DNA of 64,000 nt from Secundilactobacillus odoratitofui DSM 19909 = JCM 15043 (GTDB lineage Bacteria; Bacillota; Bacilli; Lactobacillales; Lactobacillaceae): NCBI RefSeq assembly GCF_001434895.1, contig NZ_AZEE01000029.1:401555-465554 (forward strand), in the 5' to 3' direction. The notes below the pieces were generated by a model. That model did not search any database, had not been told where the DNA came from, and saw only the letters and a program-made list of their open reading frames with translations. The translations under genes and the position numbers were made by a program. Shown here one piece after another: positions 49,713 through 59,153 of the stretch (its first letter is position 1; every line of letters begins with the position of its first letter).

Positions 49713-50909
49713 TTAAACTTCAACACTCTGAGCAATGGTCTCTTTAATCGCATTACCCAACCGTTCAATCCCCGTCACGATCTGATCCTCTTGCATATTA
49801 GAGTAATTCAGTCGGAACGTTCCAGGAATCACCTGATCTGCGTAGAACGGTTCACCTGGCACAAACGCAACGTCGTGTTCGATACAAGTATTAAACAACG
49901 TCTGCGTGTCGACGCCGGGCACCTCTACCCAGATGAACAACCCGCCTTCAGGATGACTGTAGTGCGCATCCTTTGGGAAATACTTTTCGATGGCTGCCAT
50001 CATGATGCCCTCGCGCTTCCGGTAAACAGCCTTAATCTTGGCAATATGCGCATCAATATCGTTTTCGGCCATGTACTTCGCAATAATGTGTTGCGTTAGA
50101 TTATCAGAATGTACATCAACCGTTTGCTTCATTAAAATAAACTTCTTAACTAATGTCTTTTCCGCAACGATCCAACCAATTCTTAAACCTGGTGCTAGTA
50201 TTTTAGAGAACGTACTCATGTAGATCACGCGCTCATCGTGTTCAAAGGTCTTTACAGGGGCAACATCGTCACCAGCAAATCGAATGGCACCGTATGGGTC
50301 ATCTTCTAGAATCATGACGTTATACTTTTCAGCAATTTCAATCATCTTTTGACGACGATCAGCTGGCATCGTACGACCAGTTGGGTTTTGGAAGCTTGGA
50401 ATCGTATAAATAAACTTAGTGTTGGGGTTAGCTTGTACCGCTTGCTCTAACGCGTCCATTTGCATACCGTCATCATCCATCGGTACCCCAACAATGTGGG
50501 CACCATAGCTACGAAAGACATCCAGCGCACACAGGTAAGTAGGTTGCTCAACGATTACTGTATCACCAGGATTAACGAAAATTTTCGCCGTTAAATCAAT
50601 CGATTGCTGTGACCCGGTGGTAATGATGATGTTATCGATGTCGCACTTAATGCCAGAACGGTTCATCCGTTGGGCAATCTGCTCGCGTAACTTCGGATCA
50701 CCTGCCGCAATGCTATACTGTAAGGCTTGGCGACCGGATTCATCGAAAACGTCATTCGTTGCTTGTTTGAGCGCTTCAACTGGGAAGAGTTCTGGTGCTG
50801 GTAAACCACCGGCAAACGAAATCACTTTGGGATCACCCGCAACCTTTAAAATGTTACCAACGGGATCTTCATCACTAGCTGGGACGTTGTTAGAGAATTG
50901 GTAGTTCAT
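49713..50909 (-). CDS. PLP-dependent aminotransferase (fold type I, 2-aminoadipate/aromatic type)
   Basis: 398 aa. VISFAGGLPAPELFPVEAL, ALQYSIAAGDPKLREQIA, TTGSQQSIDLTAKIFVNPGD, the substrate-side PSFQNPTGRTM, EDDPYGAIRF, and the PLP lysine in STFSKILAPGLRIGW. This is the LysN/AraT-like group that transaminates aromatic, branched-chain or 2-aminoadipate substrates. Its ATG overlaps the TAA of the reductase gene (TAATG). The T-box leader upstream makes the operon respond to an uncharged tRNA. Confidence 0.92.
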   Translation of the reverse strand: MNYQFSNNVPASDEDPVGNILKVAGDPKVISFAGGLPAPELFPVEALKQATNDVFDESGRQALQYSIAAGDPKLREQIAQRMNRSGIKCDIDNIIITTGSQQSIDLTAKIFVNPGDTVIVEQPTYLCALDVFRSYGAHIVGVPMDDDGMQMDALEQAVQANPNTKFIYTIPSFQNPTGRTMPADRRQKMIEIAEKYNVMILEDDPYGAIRFAGDDVAPVKTFEHDERVIYMSTFSKILAPGLRIGWIVAEKTLVKKFILMKQTVDVHSDNLTQHIIAKYMAENDIDAHIAKIKAVYRKREGIMMAAIEKYFPKDAHYSHPEGGLFIWVEVPGVDTQTLFNTCIEHDVAFVPGEPFYADQVIPGTFRLNYSNMQEDQIVTGIERLGNAIKETIAQSVEV

Positions 50910-51913
50910 TATGCTTCCACCTCGGTTTTACTTGGATCAGCCACATTGGCCTGTGGTTGGTGATATTTGCGCATCATTTCGGCCATATGGACTTCGTGAA
51001 CGACGAATTCATGCGTCCGGCAAACGTAGTCATGTTCACGGCCAATCTTGGCGATGTAGCCGTTAATGTAGTCAACTTCTGTTGGACGACCCTTTGAGAA
51101 GTCTTGGTACATTGATGGGTAGTGGTACTTGTAGGCTTTCGAAACGGTAATCACTGAATCGGTTTCTTGTTGTCGCGTTTCAATCAAGTGAATACCGGCA
51201 CGTTCACAGGCGTCAAAGGCTTCGTTGAAAAGCTGTTCTGACATTGCCCGAACACCATCGTATTCGATGAATTGACCCATTTGCATTTCAAACATGGTGC
51301 ACAGCGTGTTCGTCACTGCGTTGAAGACAACTTTGGACATGCACATGCCCTTCCATTCATCAGCAATGACAGGACCGAGCTTAGCAGCTGTGAAATCATC
51401 GAAAATACCTTGAACTTTTTCATCTGGTTTTTCGTTGTTGTAGCGTGCCATGTGCATTTGTTCAGAGTTCTCAGCACCCATAAAGTCAACGTTAGCCGGG
51501 CCATCAAGCCGTGTAGCAATCATGGCAGTGCCACAGACGATATGACTTGCGGGGAAGTATTCAGCAATCTTTTCAAAGTGGCCCATGCCATTCATTGCTG
51601 AGAAGACGTATTGATCTTCGTGGAAAATACCGGCTTCACTATCACGTTTAATTTCATCAGCCAGTTGCATCTGCTTTTTAAAGACGATCCAAACATCTGG
51701 ATGACCCGCATATTCTTCTGGGTAGTAAATGTTGATTGGCACGATTCGACGATTCTCGTGGTCCCGGGCAACTGAAACCCCACCTTGTTCGCGAACTTTA
51801 GTGACGTTTGGTTCCCAAGTATCGATGAAATCAACTTCAACCCCTGCATTTTCCTGCAACATAACACCGTAACGATAACCCATAGCACCTGCACCAATAA
51901 TCCCGTATTTCAT
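50909..51913 (-). CDS. Ketopantoate reductase-like (ApbA/PanE family) 2-oxoacid reductase
   Basis: 334 aa from ATG 51913 (AAGGAG eight bases before; the GTG at 51922 is less well placed). Rossmann motif GIIGAGAMGYRYGVML, KKQMQLADEI, AMNGMGHFEKIAEYF and the C-terminal SMYQDFSKGRPTEVDYINGYI, the ApbA_C signature. In lactic acid bacteria such enzymes often reduce branched-chain or aromatic 2-oxoacids rather than ketopantoate. Coupling to an aminotransferase favours an amino acid to 2-hydroxyacid route. Confidence 0.9.
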   Translation of the reverse strand: MKYGIIGAGAMGYRYGVMLQENAGVEVDFIDTWEPNVTKVREQGGVSVARDHENRRIVPINIYYPEEYAGHPDVWIVFKKQMQLADEIKRDSEAGIFHEDQYVFSAMNGMGHFEKIAEYFPASHIVCGTAMIATRLDGPANVDFMGAENSEQMHMARYNNEKPDEKVQGIFDDFTAAKLGPVIADEWKGMCMSKVVFNAVTNTLCTMFEMQMGQFIEYDGVRAMSEQLFNEAFDACERAGIHLIETRQQETDSVITVSKAYKYHYPSMYQDFSKGRPTEVDYINGYIAKIGREHDYVCRTHEFVVHEVHMAEMMRKYHQPQANVADPSKTEVEA

Positions 51914-51922
51914 GACAACCAC

Positions 51923-52421
51923 TCCTTCTAATTTTCTATATGTAAGTTAAAATGTACTTTCAAAACAACGACAACGAAAAACGCCCTTTGGTCTTTGACC
52001 AAAGGGCGTTTTAAACGCGGTACCACCTTAATTCAAACTATCACTACAATAGTTCCTCACACGTACAGCAAGTCAGCCTTGCGATACGCTGCACGTTAAT
52101 GGGTGCCACCAGTTTGCCTCGAAAAGCAAACCCGTCAAACACAGTCTTTCAATTCATAGTCTTAATACCGTCTCACCACACCGGTACTCTCTTCATAAGG
52201 CTATCAATCTAATCCACTGGGTTAAATCTTGTTGTCGTATTTGAAATGTTGTTTGTAGTTTAGCCCCTAGCATGAGAAAATGTCAACGGTTTTTAATAAA
52301 CTAATTTAAATTAAGTCTTCACTGTTACGAGCTTATCCATTGCTATAACAGCGATTGCAAGAATTGAAAAAATTAAAAATTATTTTTGAATTCTTTAGTA
52401 AAATAATTTATAACGGCTTCC
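51923..52421. other. T-box leader region and flank of the MarR gene
   Basis: The right half (51977-52235) is the T-box riboswitch. The remainder (52236-52421) is AT-rich, should contain the operon promoter, and has no supported gene. Confidence 0.6.
51977..52235 (-). ncRNA. T-box riboswitch controlling the reductase-aminotransferase operon
   Basis: Reading on the minus strand: a stem-I region with AGAGAG and an apical TACCG/CGGTA helix near 52165-52195, the T-box AGGTGGTACCGCG at 52016-52028, and a terminator with perfect arms ACGCCCTTTGGTC/GACCAAAGGGCGT at 51978-52011 followed by T. Uncharged tRNA stabilises the antiterminator. I could not place the specifier codon with certainty. Confidence 0.9.
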
Positions 52422-52829
52422 TCATTTTTCATGAAGTAGCTTTTGGAGTAAAGTATCTAACGTTGCTTGTTCACTTTGACTTAAATTCTCAAGCAGTTGA
52501 TCTGAGCAGAGTTGCTCAAACGCATGCAATTTGGGATAAACTGCCTCACCTTGCTGGGTCACAAATACCCGCCGGAGCCGTTTATCTTGCTGATCATCTT
52601 CAAGTCGTAGATAGCCTTTTTCAACCAACTTTTGAACCGTTCGAAAAGCCGTTGTTCGGTCAATTTGGACGCTGTCAGCTAATTCACCCATAAACATGCC
52701 AGGTCGTTCATACACTCGAATGACGTATAAAAAGGCGTTATTACCTAGACCCAGTTTGCGAAACTCGGCGTTGCTAATATTTTGAATTTGGCGGGTGATT
52801 GCCCCAATGTCCCTAATGATTTCAAACAT
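52422..52829 (-). CDS. MarR family winged-helix regulator
   Basis: 135 aa from ATG 52829 (GGAG eight bases upstream). FLYVIRVYERPGMFMGELADSVQI, DRTTAFRTVQKLVEKGYLRLEDDQQDKRLRRVFVTQQG is the full MarR winged helix with the DxRxxR wing. Divergent from a GNAT gene across two ATTGNANNTGCAAT palindromes, its probable operators. Confidence 0.9.
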   Translation of the reverse strand: MFEIIRDIGAITRQIQNISNAEFRKLGLGNNAFLYVIRVYERPGMFMGELADSVQIDRTTAFRTVQKLVEKGYLRLEDDQQDKRLRRVFVTQQGEAVYPKLHAFEQLCSDQLLENLSQSEQATLDTLLQKLLHEK

Positions 52830-52876
52830 CAATCCGTCTCCTTTTCAATACTTTAATCTCAACTTACACGAAACTC

Positions 52877-52931
52877 ATTGTATTTGCAATTAGTTTATGC
52901 TAAGATTTAAAACATTCATTGCAAATGCAAT
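52877..52931. promoter_or_regulatory. Two MarR operator-like palindromes
   Basis: ATTGTATTTGCAAT (52877-52890) and ATTGCAAATGCAAT (52918-52931) are related palindromes in the divergent gap between the MarR and GNAT genes. Confidence 0.65.
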
Positions 52932-52961
52932 CAAATCATTCATTCAGGAGGTCATCCGATC

Positions 52962-53441
52962 ATGACACAAACTTCAGCAAAACAAATCAAATGGCGCCAA
53001 AAATTCTTTTCAGAACTTACTAATACCGAACTGTTTGACCTCTATAAACTCAGAGTTGCCACCTTCGTGGTTGCCCAAAAACGCATCTACCAAGAAGTCG
53101 ACGAACAAGATCCAGTGGCAATTCACATTCTAGGTTACGATGGTGATGAATTAGTCGCCTATTCCCGTGTTTTTCGTACCGGCGACACCGTCACATTTGG
53201 CCGAGTGGTCACTGCCCAAAGTCACCGTGGTATCGGCTTAGGCAACGACTTAATGCGAGAAATTATGACGGCAATTAAGGTCAATTTTGGCCAATTACCG
53301 GTTGAAATCGAGGCTCAAATTCAAGTCCAAGGTTACTACAAAAAATTCGACTTCGACGTTGTGGGTGAACCGTTTATTTTTAACTCAACACCCCATATCA
53401 AAATGGTCCATAAACCCGTTTACGCCGCCGTTCAAAACTAG
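52962..53441 (+). CDS. GNAT N-acetyltransferase (ElaA-like)
   Basis: 159 aa. It begins WRQKFFSELTNTELFDLYKLRVATFVVAQK, continues LVAYSRVFRTGDTVTFGRVVTAQSHRGIGLGNDLM (the RGxGxG acetyl-CoA loop), and ends IQVQGYYKKFDFDVVGEPF, the ElaA/YjcF signature. AGGAGGTCATCC precedes the ATG. Its divergent MarR gene is the likely repressor. The substrate is unknown. Confidence 0.9.
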   Translation: MTQTSAKQIKWRQKFFSELTNTELFDLYKLRVATFVVAQKRIYQEVDEQDPVAIHILGYDGDELVAYSRVFRTGDTVTFGRVVTAQSHRGIGLGNDLMREIMTAIKVNFGQLPVEIEAQIQVQGYYKKFDFDVVGEPFIFNSTPHIKMVHKPVYAAVQN

Positions 53442-53469
53442 TAGAGTAAGGGTAGTTAAACCCGTTAAA

Positions 53470-53485
53470 TGTTTCATGTGGAACA
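53470..53485. promoter_or_regulatory. parS-like site (first of a tandem)
   Basis: TGTTTCATGTGGAACA matches parS at 14 of 16 positions, 36 bases before the perfect site. Confidence 0.65.
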
Positions 53486-53505
53486 TTTAATAATCCTATC
53501 GGAGG

Positions 53506-53521
53506 TGTTTCACGTGAAACA
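53506..53521. promoter_or_regulatory. Perfect consensus parS site
   Basis: TGTTTCACGTGAAACA, identical to the Bacillus parS consensus. It also contains the GTG start of the gene at 53514. Confidence 0.9.
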
Positions 53522-54134
53522 TGAATGGCGTAAAGCTGAAAAATTGCGTTACCTCAGCAAACAACCGACAATCGTTGAACTACCTGAAACAAAGTACCTA
53601 ACCATCAGCAGCTTGGGTAATCCCAACGAATCACCATTTCAAGAACGAATTCAGACCCTCTATCCCCTTGCCTATGCCATCAGAATGGCCCTTAAACAAG
53701 GACAGTATGGTGAACCTTACGAGTACACCGTTTATCCGCTTGAAGGCATCTGGACCACGACGGACGGTTCTCGTGGTGAGACTCTTAATAAAGACGCCTT
53801 AAGTTATAAAATCATGATTCGGCAACCTGATCAGGTGACCCTTAAAATGTTTGAAAATGCCTTGACCACAACGAAGTCTAAAAAATCACTACCATTGATC
53901 GATCAAGTCCAATTCGAAGTCGTTCCTGCCACTCGAGCACTACAAATGATTCACGTTGGCCCATTCGATTCGGAGGGTGAAACATTTGCAAAAATGACGG
54001 CTTATTTAGCAGAAAATAACCTCACCCGCACAACAATCATGGGTGATTACCAACATCGTGAAATTTACCTATCCGATTTTCGTCGGGTAGCCTCAGAGAA
54101 GCTAAAAACATTGCTGCAATATCAGTTGGAATGA
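53514..54134 (+). CDS. GyrI-like small-molecule binding domain protein
   Basis: 206 aa from GTG 53514, chosen because GGAGG lies eight bases upstream; the ATG at 53469 has no such signal and its extra residues are only translated parS sequence. EWRKAEKLRYLSKQPTIVELPETKYLTISSLGNPN starts the domain, YTVYPLEGIWTTTDG and KIMIRQPDQV follow, and TRALQMIHVGPFDSEGETFAKM closes it. This is the GyrI-like (DUF/COG4832) class of ligand-binding proteins. Stands alone before a terminator. Confidence 0.85.
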   Translation: MKHEWRKAEKLRYLSKQPTIVELPETKYLTISSLGNPNESPFQERIQTLYPLAYAIRMALKQGQYGEPYEYTVYPLEGIWTTTDGSRGETLNKDALSYKIMIRQPDQVTLKMFENALTTTKSKKSLPLIDQVQFEVVPATRALQMIHVGPFDSEGETFAKMTAYLAENNLTRTTIMGDYQHREIYLSDFRRVASEKLKTLLQYQLE

Positions 54135-54143
54135 ATTAAACCT

Positions 54144-54215
54144 AAAAAGCGTATCATCCTTATCAAAACGGGCTAAGGCATCTTAACCCCATCTAATAAG
54201 CGTGATACGCTTTTT
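54144..54215. terminator. Bidirectional terminator
   Basis: AAAAAGCGTATCA and TGATACGCTTTTT are perfect arms, with a partial inner pairing. It serves the converging genes on either side. Confidence 0.7.
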
Positions 54216-54219
54216 ATTA

Positions 54220-55014
54220 TTATATATAAAAGGTATATGAAGCATTACCGCCTTTTTCCGGTTCATTTTTAGAATCAGCGACTTGTTTTTTAATTGGTAC
54301 TTCGGGTTTTGATTCAGTTGATTTTTTATAAACAACCTGAAAGTCTAAGTCAGGATCGCCGTAGCTAACCCACTGTGTATCTAGGGTTCCCTTTTGAATT
54401 TGAACGATTTCATAACCAGAAATATCTAGCTTAACATTAGTGGTCAGCTTTCCAGCCGTTCCCGCACGATCAACCGCAACATTGGGCTTTACAACAGTAT
54501 TGGTTACATAGTCTGGTGCAACAGAAAGCCCGTTCTTGTCAACAAAATGGACGGTTTTGGTTATAATCTGTTCGCTGGTATTTGGCGTAATATAAACGTC
54601 AATATAGCTGTCCTCTACTTGAATTCGTGTCGTTCTTTGAACCTGTTGCTGCTCTGTTAATTCATAAGGCTTGGCGTAGTGGTAGCCGTCAATCATCATA
54701 CCTGGCTGCTGAAAGTAGGCCTCAGATGTATCAACACGACTACCCTGAACCGCCCTGAAATAATTTTGATGATCACTGATAACTTGATTACTCTTAACGT
54801 CAATAAACCGAACCCAATTGATAACTGGCTCACGGTTAACAAACCCGTCTACTGCATCCGTTAAAGCCACAATTGTGCTCACCATAAAAGTAACGCCAAA
54901 AGCAACGGTCATACTTCCTTGATTGATCCACAATCCGCCGCCAGGATAGAGTCGGAATTCGCTCATTTTATCAAAAAAATCATATTCAAGATTCATCGCC
55001 TCTTGATTGCCCAA
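54220..55014 (-). CDS. MucBP-domain protein without sortase anchor
   Basis: 264 aa from TTG 55014 (GGGGAG eight bases upstream; ATG 54996 is the alternative). The N-terminus EFRLYPGGGLWINQGSMTVAFGVTF is a degenerate KxYKxGKxW-type signal. A short unique region follows, then a MucBP repeat (TKTVHFVDKNGLSVAPDYVTN to DLDFQVVYKKS) matching those of the large neighbour. The C-terminus is charged (EVPIKKQVADSKNEPEKGG) and has no LPxTG, so it is probably truncated or released. Confidence 0.7.
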   Translation of the reverse strand: MGNQEAMNLEYDFFDKMSEFRLYPGGGLWINQGSMTVAFGVTFMVSTIVALTDAVDGFVNREPVINWVRFIDVKSNQVISDHQNYFRAVQGSRVDTSEAYFQQPGMMIDGYHYAKPYELTEQQQVQRTTRIQVEDSYIDVYITPNTSEQIITKTVHFVDKNGLSVAPDYVTNTVVKPNVAVDRAGTAGKLTTNVKLDISGYEIVQIQKGTLDTQWVSYGDPDLDFQVVYKKSTESKPEVPIKKQVADSKNEPEKGGNASYTFYI

Positions 55015-55089
55015 CAGGTTCACTCCCCAACTAAACTTATTTATTAAAATCACTGCTACAGCATGTCGTCACTCTAATATTCAACAAAA

Positions 55090-55130
55090 AGCGCGTAAAT
55101 GTCAAATACATTTACGCGCTTTTCTCATGG
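55090..55130 (-). terminator. Terminator after the large adhesin gene
   Basis: AAAAAGCGCGTAAATG and CATTTACGCGCTTTT are near-perfect arms around TCAAATA, between the two adhesin genes. Confidence 0.8.
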
Positions 55131-55165
55131 GATATCTTTGGGAAGAAATTTCATGAATTAAAGTA

Positions 55166-58100
55166 TTAATCTTGTTTCTTTTTACCTGCTAATCCAACTA
55201 ATCCTAAACTAGCTAGAAGCATCATACCTGCCACAACCATTAGGCTTGAAGCAACTTCACTTGAAGCAGCTTCATTGGTTTGAGGTAATACGGTAGCCGC
55301 CTGTTTTGTTGGTGTTGATTTAGCTTTTGAGGTATCTAAGGCTGTAACTGTTGCTGTACTATCGGAGTGTTTTTGATCAACAGTCGCACCTTGGTTGGTT
55401 TCATCATTTGTAACGTGGGTATTATCACCATCGAGCTGACCAGTCGTGACCGGGGTAGTGTCATTTCCAGTTGTCGTTGATATTGTTTCCGGTGTCAAAT
55501 CACCTCCATTCGTGCCAGTAGTTACTGTGACATTACCATTCGTTGTTGGGGTAGTCGTCCCAGTATCGACGGGAGTAGTAACACCGCCACCATTTGTTGG
55601 GGTAGTGGTGTCACCATTATTACTTGGGGTTGTAGTTGTCCCGCCATTATTACCTGGGGTAGTCGTCGTGGTCGTGCCACCATTGTTTCCTGGGGTAGTA
55701 GTTGAAGTGCCACCATTATTTCCTGGCGTAGTCGTCGTGGTGCCGCCATTATTTCCTGGGGTAGTTATTTGGCGTCGTAACATCGTCACTGATGTAAACC
55801 ACTGTATAGGTCATATCGGTGTCACCAAAGTTAACCGTTTGATCAGTCGTTGCACCGGCTGAATCAATCAAAACTTTGTATCCAGCAATAGTTGGATCCG
55901 CTTGATGGCCTAATACAGCCGTCGTGTCAGCATTCGGTTTATTCGTTTCAGAATCTAAAGTCTGTTGAATTTCAACTGAACTAACGTAATCTGGCGCCAA
56001 TGAATTACCTTCTGGATCAACGTAATGAACTGTCTTCGTAATCGTATCTGTGCTTGGTGTATCTAATTTGTTCAAAACAACGTTAAAGTCCTGATTAGCA
56101 CTCGAATCGTTGTCAAAGGTTGCACCGACAGTATCATCACTCTTTAAACTGTACCCTTGATTGATAATTTGAAGTGTGACGGTGTCAATATTATGGTGTT
56201 CAATTTCAGCACCAGATTCACCGGCAACTTCCAACGTTCCAAGAGATTTACCATTTTGATCAGTAAAGTGGACCGTAGCCTCTTGAGTACCAGGGAGGTA
56301 GTAAACGTTGGTAACATCACCATCATTGGCTGGGAAGTATACAGCTTGATTTGGTACCAAGACATAACCGTCAACGGTTGGGAAATCCGTGATTGGTTGG
56401 CCTGGATGCCCCGCTTCTTGAGTTGGCGTCGTACCAGGGATTGGGTTACCTGCGCTATCAACTGGCGTAACAGGTGTCGTGACATTTTGTAACCGCAGTA
56501 CAACGTTAAAGTCTTGAGCTGAAGTTGAGTCTTCATCAAAAGTTGCGGGTGTCGTCGTTTCATCCGAAACAAGATCATAATGAGCAAATTTTGCTGCGAT
56601 ATAGCTAGCGGTATCAAATGGAATTGCGGTGTCTGAATTACCAGTCAGTGTTTCAGCGCCTAATTGCGTACCGTCTTCGTCTTGATAAGTAACCGTCGCA
56701 CTTTGTAACGTAACAATTGGTGTCACATAAATCGTCACCGGATCCATATCTGGTAAGAACGTCAAAATAATTTTATTATTCGTTACACCGTCCTGATTCG
56801 GCACAACTTCATAACCGTTCGGGGCGATAACCGGATACGGCAACTCTGTCTTATATACACCTTCGATTGATTCAATCGTGCCAACCTGCTCACCGGTATC
56901 CTGATTGACGTATTTAATTTGAGTACCATAAGTGTTGGCTGTGTATCTAGTCTTAATATTTACAGTAAGAGAAGTATGGTCGTCTGTTCCGGCGACTGAA
57001 TTTTTCAACAAATCGCCCATTTTAATTTCGCCAACCTGAGGCGAATCAAAGACTGCATCCATAGTAATTGGTCCAGCAAAATTAGCAGAATAACCGGGAA
57101 CTTCAGCAATCTCAACTGGGGTAAGCGAGTCACTCGTATACCAGTCTCCTAAAGTTGCATAATTTGCGTCACCAGCAGCCTTTAAGGCTTCATCTTCCAC
57201 AGCATCACGGTAATAAGTGAGGTCCTGTGACAAATCACCGGTTGGTGCGACGTCAGCTGACGTTAACCCTGTATCAGATGGATCCCCGCTAAAGTTCACA
57301 GTTAATAACTTAACTTGTGTACCCTTATCAGCATCGGCATCGGTCCCTTTAACCGTCTTGATAATATGTTTCACGTGAACGGTGTAAGTATGCTCCGTAG
57401 TGTCGTTGTAAGTGATAGATGAAGGGACATCGCTACTGACAATTTCGTAACCTTTATCAGTCAACGCGGCCACATCATCTGACGTGGTGTAATCCGAGAC
57501 GTCTCCTGACGTACCGCCAATTTTGTCCGTTCGAACAATCGCACCATTATTGTCATCATCAACAAAGTTAATAGTATCAACTGTATTAGGGGCGACATAG
57601 ACATCAAAGTGAGTACCAGTAGTACCGATTTTGGTTGACGTAGGTTGCGTATAGCTCCCTAATTCATCCCCAGAAGCAAGGTGATAGTCCTTAGGAATGA
57701 GCGATGTAAAGTTGGCATCGGTACCGTATACACCATCGATATCTTGGCTGACGACCGCTTTACCCGTATAAGCGTCAATTACCGTCACGGAATTAGCGAC
57801 ACTTGGTGACCAGACATACGTTTCAGCTGGTGCAGTACCGGTTCCGTCATACAAGGTCATTAAATCGGCCGACTTGAGCACGGCACCGGTTGGGGTAGCC
57901 ACAGTACCACTGCCGACTGCTTGCCAGCCATTAACCGTATTAGTCGAACTACCATCAGGTAACGTAATCACCTGGCTCTTAGCATCTGGTAGCCCAGAAG
58001 CTTTTAGATTGGCAGTCGAACTGAGTGAAAGTTGGGCTAACTGTCTGTCAGTCATAAACATACCACTAGCATCCGTCACATTACTCATATCAAAGTTACT

Positions 58101-59153
58101 CAAATCTAGTGAAGTAAGGCCAGTTTCGGCAAACATATTAGACGTATTCGTTACCTTAGAAGTATCAAAACTGCTTAAATCAACAGTTTTCAATGCGGTA
58201 TCGTAATGAAACATATTTTGCATCGTTGTAACGTTACTGGTATTCCAGCCACTAACGTTAACGGATTTAAGATTCTCGTCTTGAGTAAAGGCCCCCGCTA
58301 AGGTTGTCATTTGACTAACGTCAAGATTACTGGCATCAATTGTCACCGCATTATGCATCATCGCAAAAAGATTAATTCCAAGAACGGTACTATCTGCACT
58401 GACGCCTGGATCCACATAAATGCTTTGAACAAGCGTTTGATCATCTGAATAACCATTTTTTGTTCCACTCATAACCCCTGCGTGAATAGTTAACAGCCCG
58501 TTGCTATCAATATCCCACGTAGCCGTCCCATAAGTACCAGATTTAACAATCGTGGCTGGCGTAGTTGCCGCAACCCGAGTCACTTTTTGTGATTGACCGG
58601 TTTTGGCATAATCGGCCGCTGCCGCTTGTTTAGCCGATGTTGCTTGCGCATCCGAAGCGACCCCTAAATTCGTCACTTTTTCAGTTGTGCTAGCGCTCTC
58701 ATTTTGTTCCGCCTGATTTGCATTCGCTGCAGAACTTGAGGCCGTTGCCGAATCTGTCGTCGCCTGTGCGGTTGTGCCTTGCGTTGCTTCAGCCGTTGAT
58801 GCTGTTTCCACCGGTTGACTTGGTGCTGTAGCCTGCTTGGCAGTTTCATTGACTGCCGGTGCTGATTGAGCATCAGTTGTTGAAGATGCCGTAGCAGATG
58901 CAGTCGTCTTCAAAGTCGCCGTATTGCCCTGACTAGTGGTTGTTGATGTCGTGGTAGTTGTGGTTGGTGCTGACGTATCAACAGTATCTGCGTTTGCTGT
59001 TACCCCACCACTCACTACCGTTGCACCGAACACCGCTGTTGCTAAACTTGCAGCGAGCCAGAGCTTACCGGATCTATATAGCTTCTTTCTTACCTTCACT
59101 TCTTTTTCGTCTTGTTGTAACTTGAGTGCCGCTTTCTTAACTTCTTCAGTCAT
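55166..59153 (-). pseudogene. Large MucBP adhesin with LPQTN anchor, frameshifted
   Basis: The main frame (59153 to 55749, 1134 aa) has a KxYKxGKxW signal (KKLYRSGKLWLAASLATAVFG), a Thr/Ser-rich region, BspA-like DUF285 repeats (LKTVDLSSFDTSKVTNTSNMF), and about six MucBP-type repeats. It then ends abruptly at VTTPNNYPRK*. A second frame (55789 to 55166) supplies ITTPGNNGG repeats, then the sortase signal LPQTNEA, a hydrophobic span and GKKKQD. Removing one base near 55772 joins them into about 1,330 aa. Either a disabling frameshift, a phase-variable site or a sequencing error. Confidence 0.85.
55570..55775 (-). repeat. Short tandem repeat coding for a PGNNGG-Thr stalk
   Basis: Units of about 24-33 bases code for TTPGNNGGTTT, with four PGNNGG copies and a degenerate PSNNGD copy, differing mainly in Thr codons. 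It forms the wall-spanning stalk before the anchor. The frameshift lies at its first unit. Confidence 0.8.

Noticed and set aside
49320..50099. Open frames crossing the GC-rich repeat
   Set aside because: They derive from the palindromic repeat or are antisense to the aminotransferase gene.
53469..53513. Upstream ATG extension of the GyrI-like gene (MFHVEHL...)
   Set aside because: The extra residues are translated parS sequence and lack a ribosome binding site; GTG 53514 is better placed.
55446..55862. 138-codon plus-strand frame over the adhesin stalk
   Set aside because: A low-complexity Val/Pro-rich antisense shadow of the Thr/Gly/Asn repeats.
57367..57382. TGTTTCACGTGAACGG resembles parS
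   Set aside because: It differs at the last three positions, lies inside an adhesin coding region, and the matching half is explained by the codons for KHIHVK-like residues; not counted as a parS.
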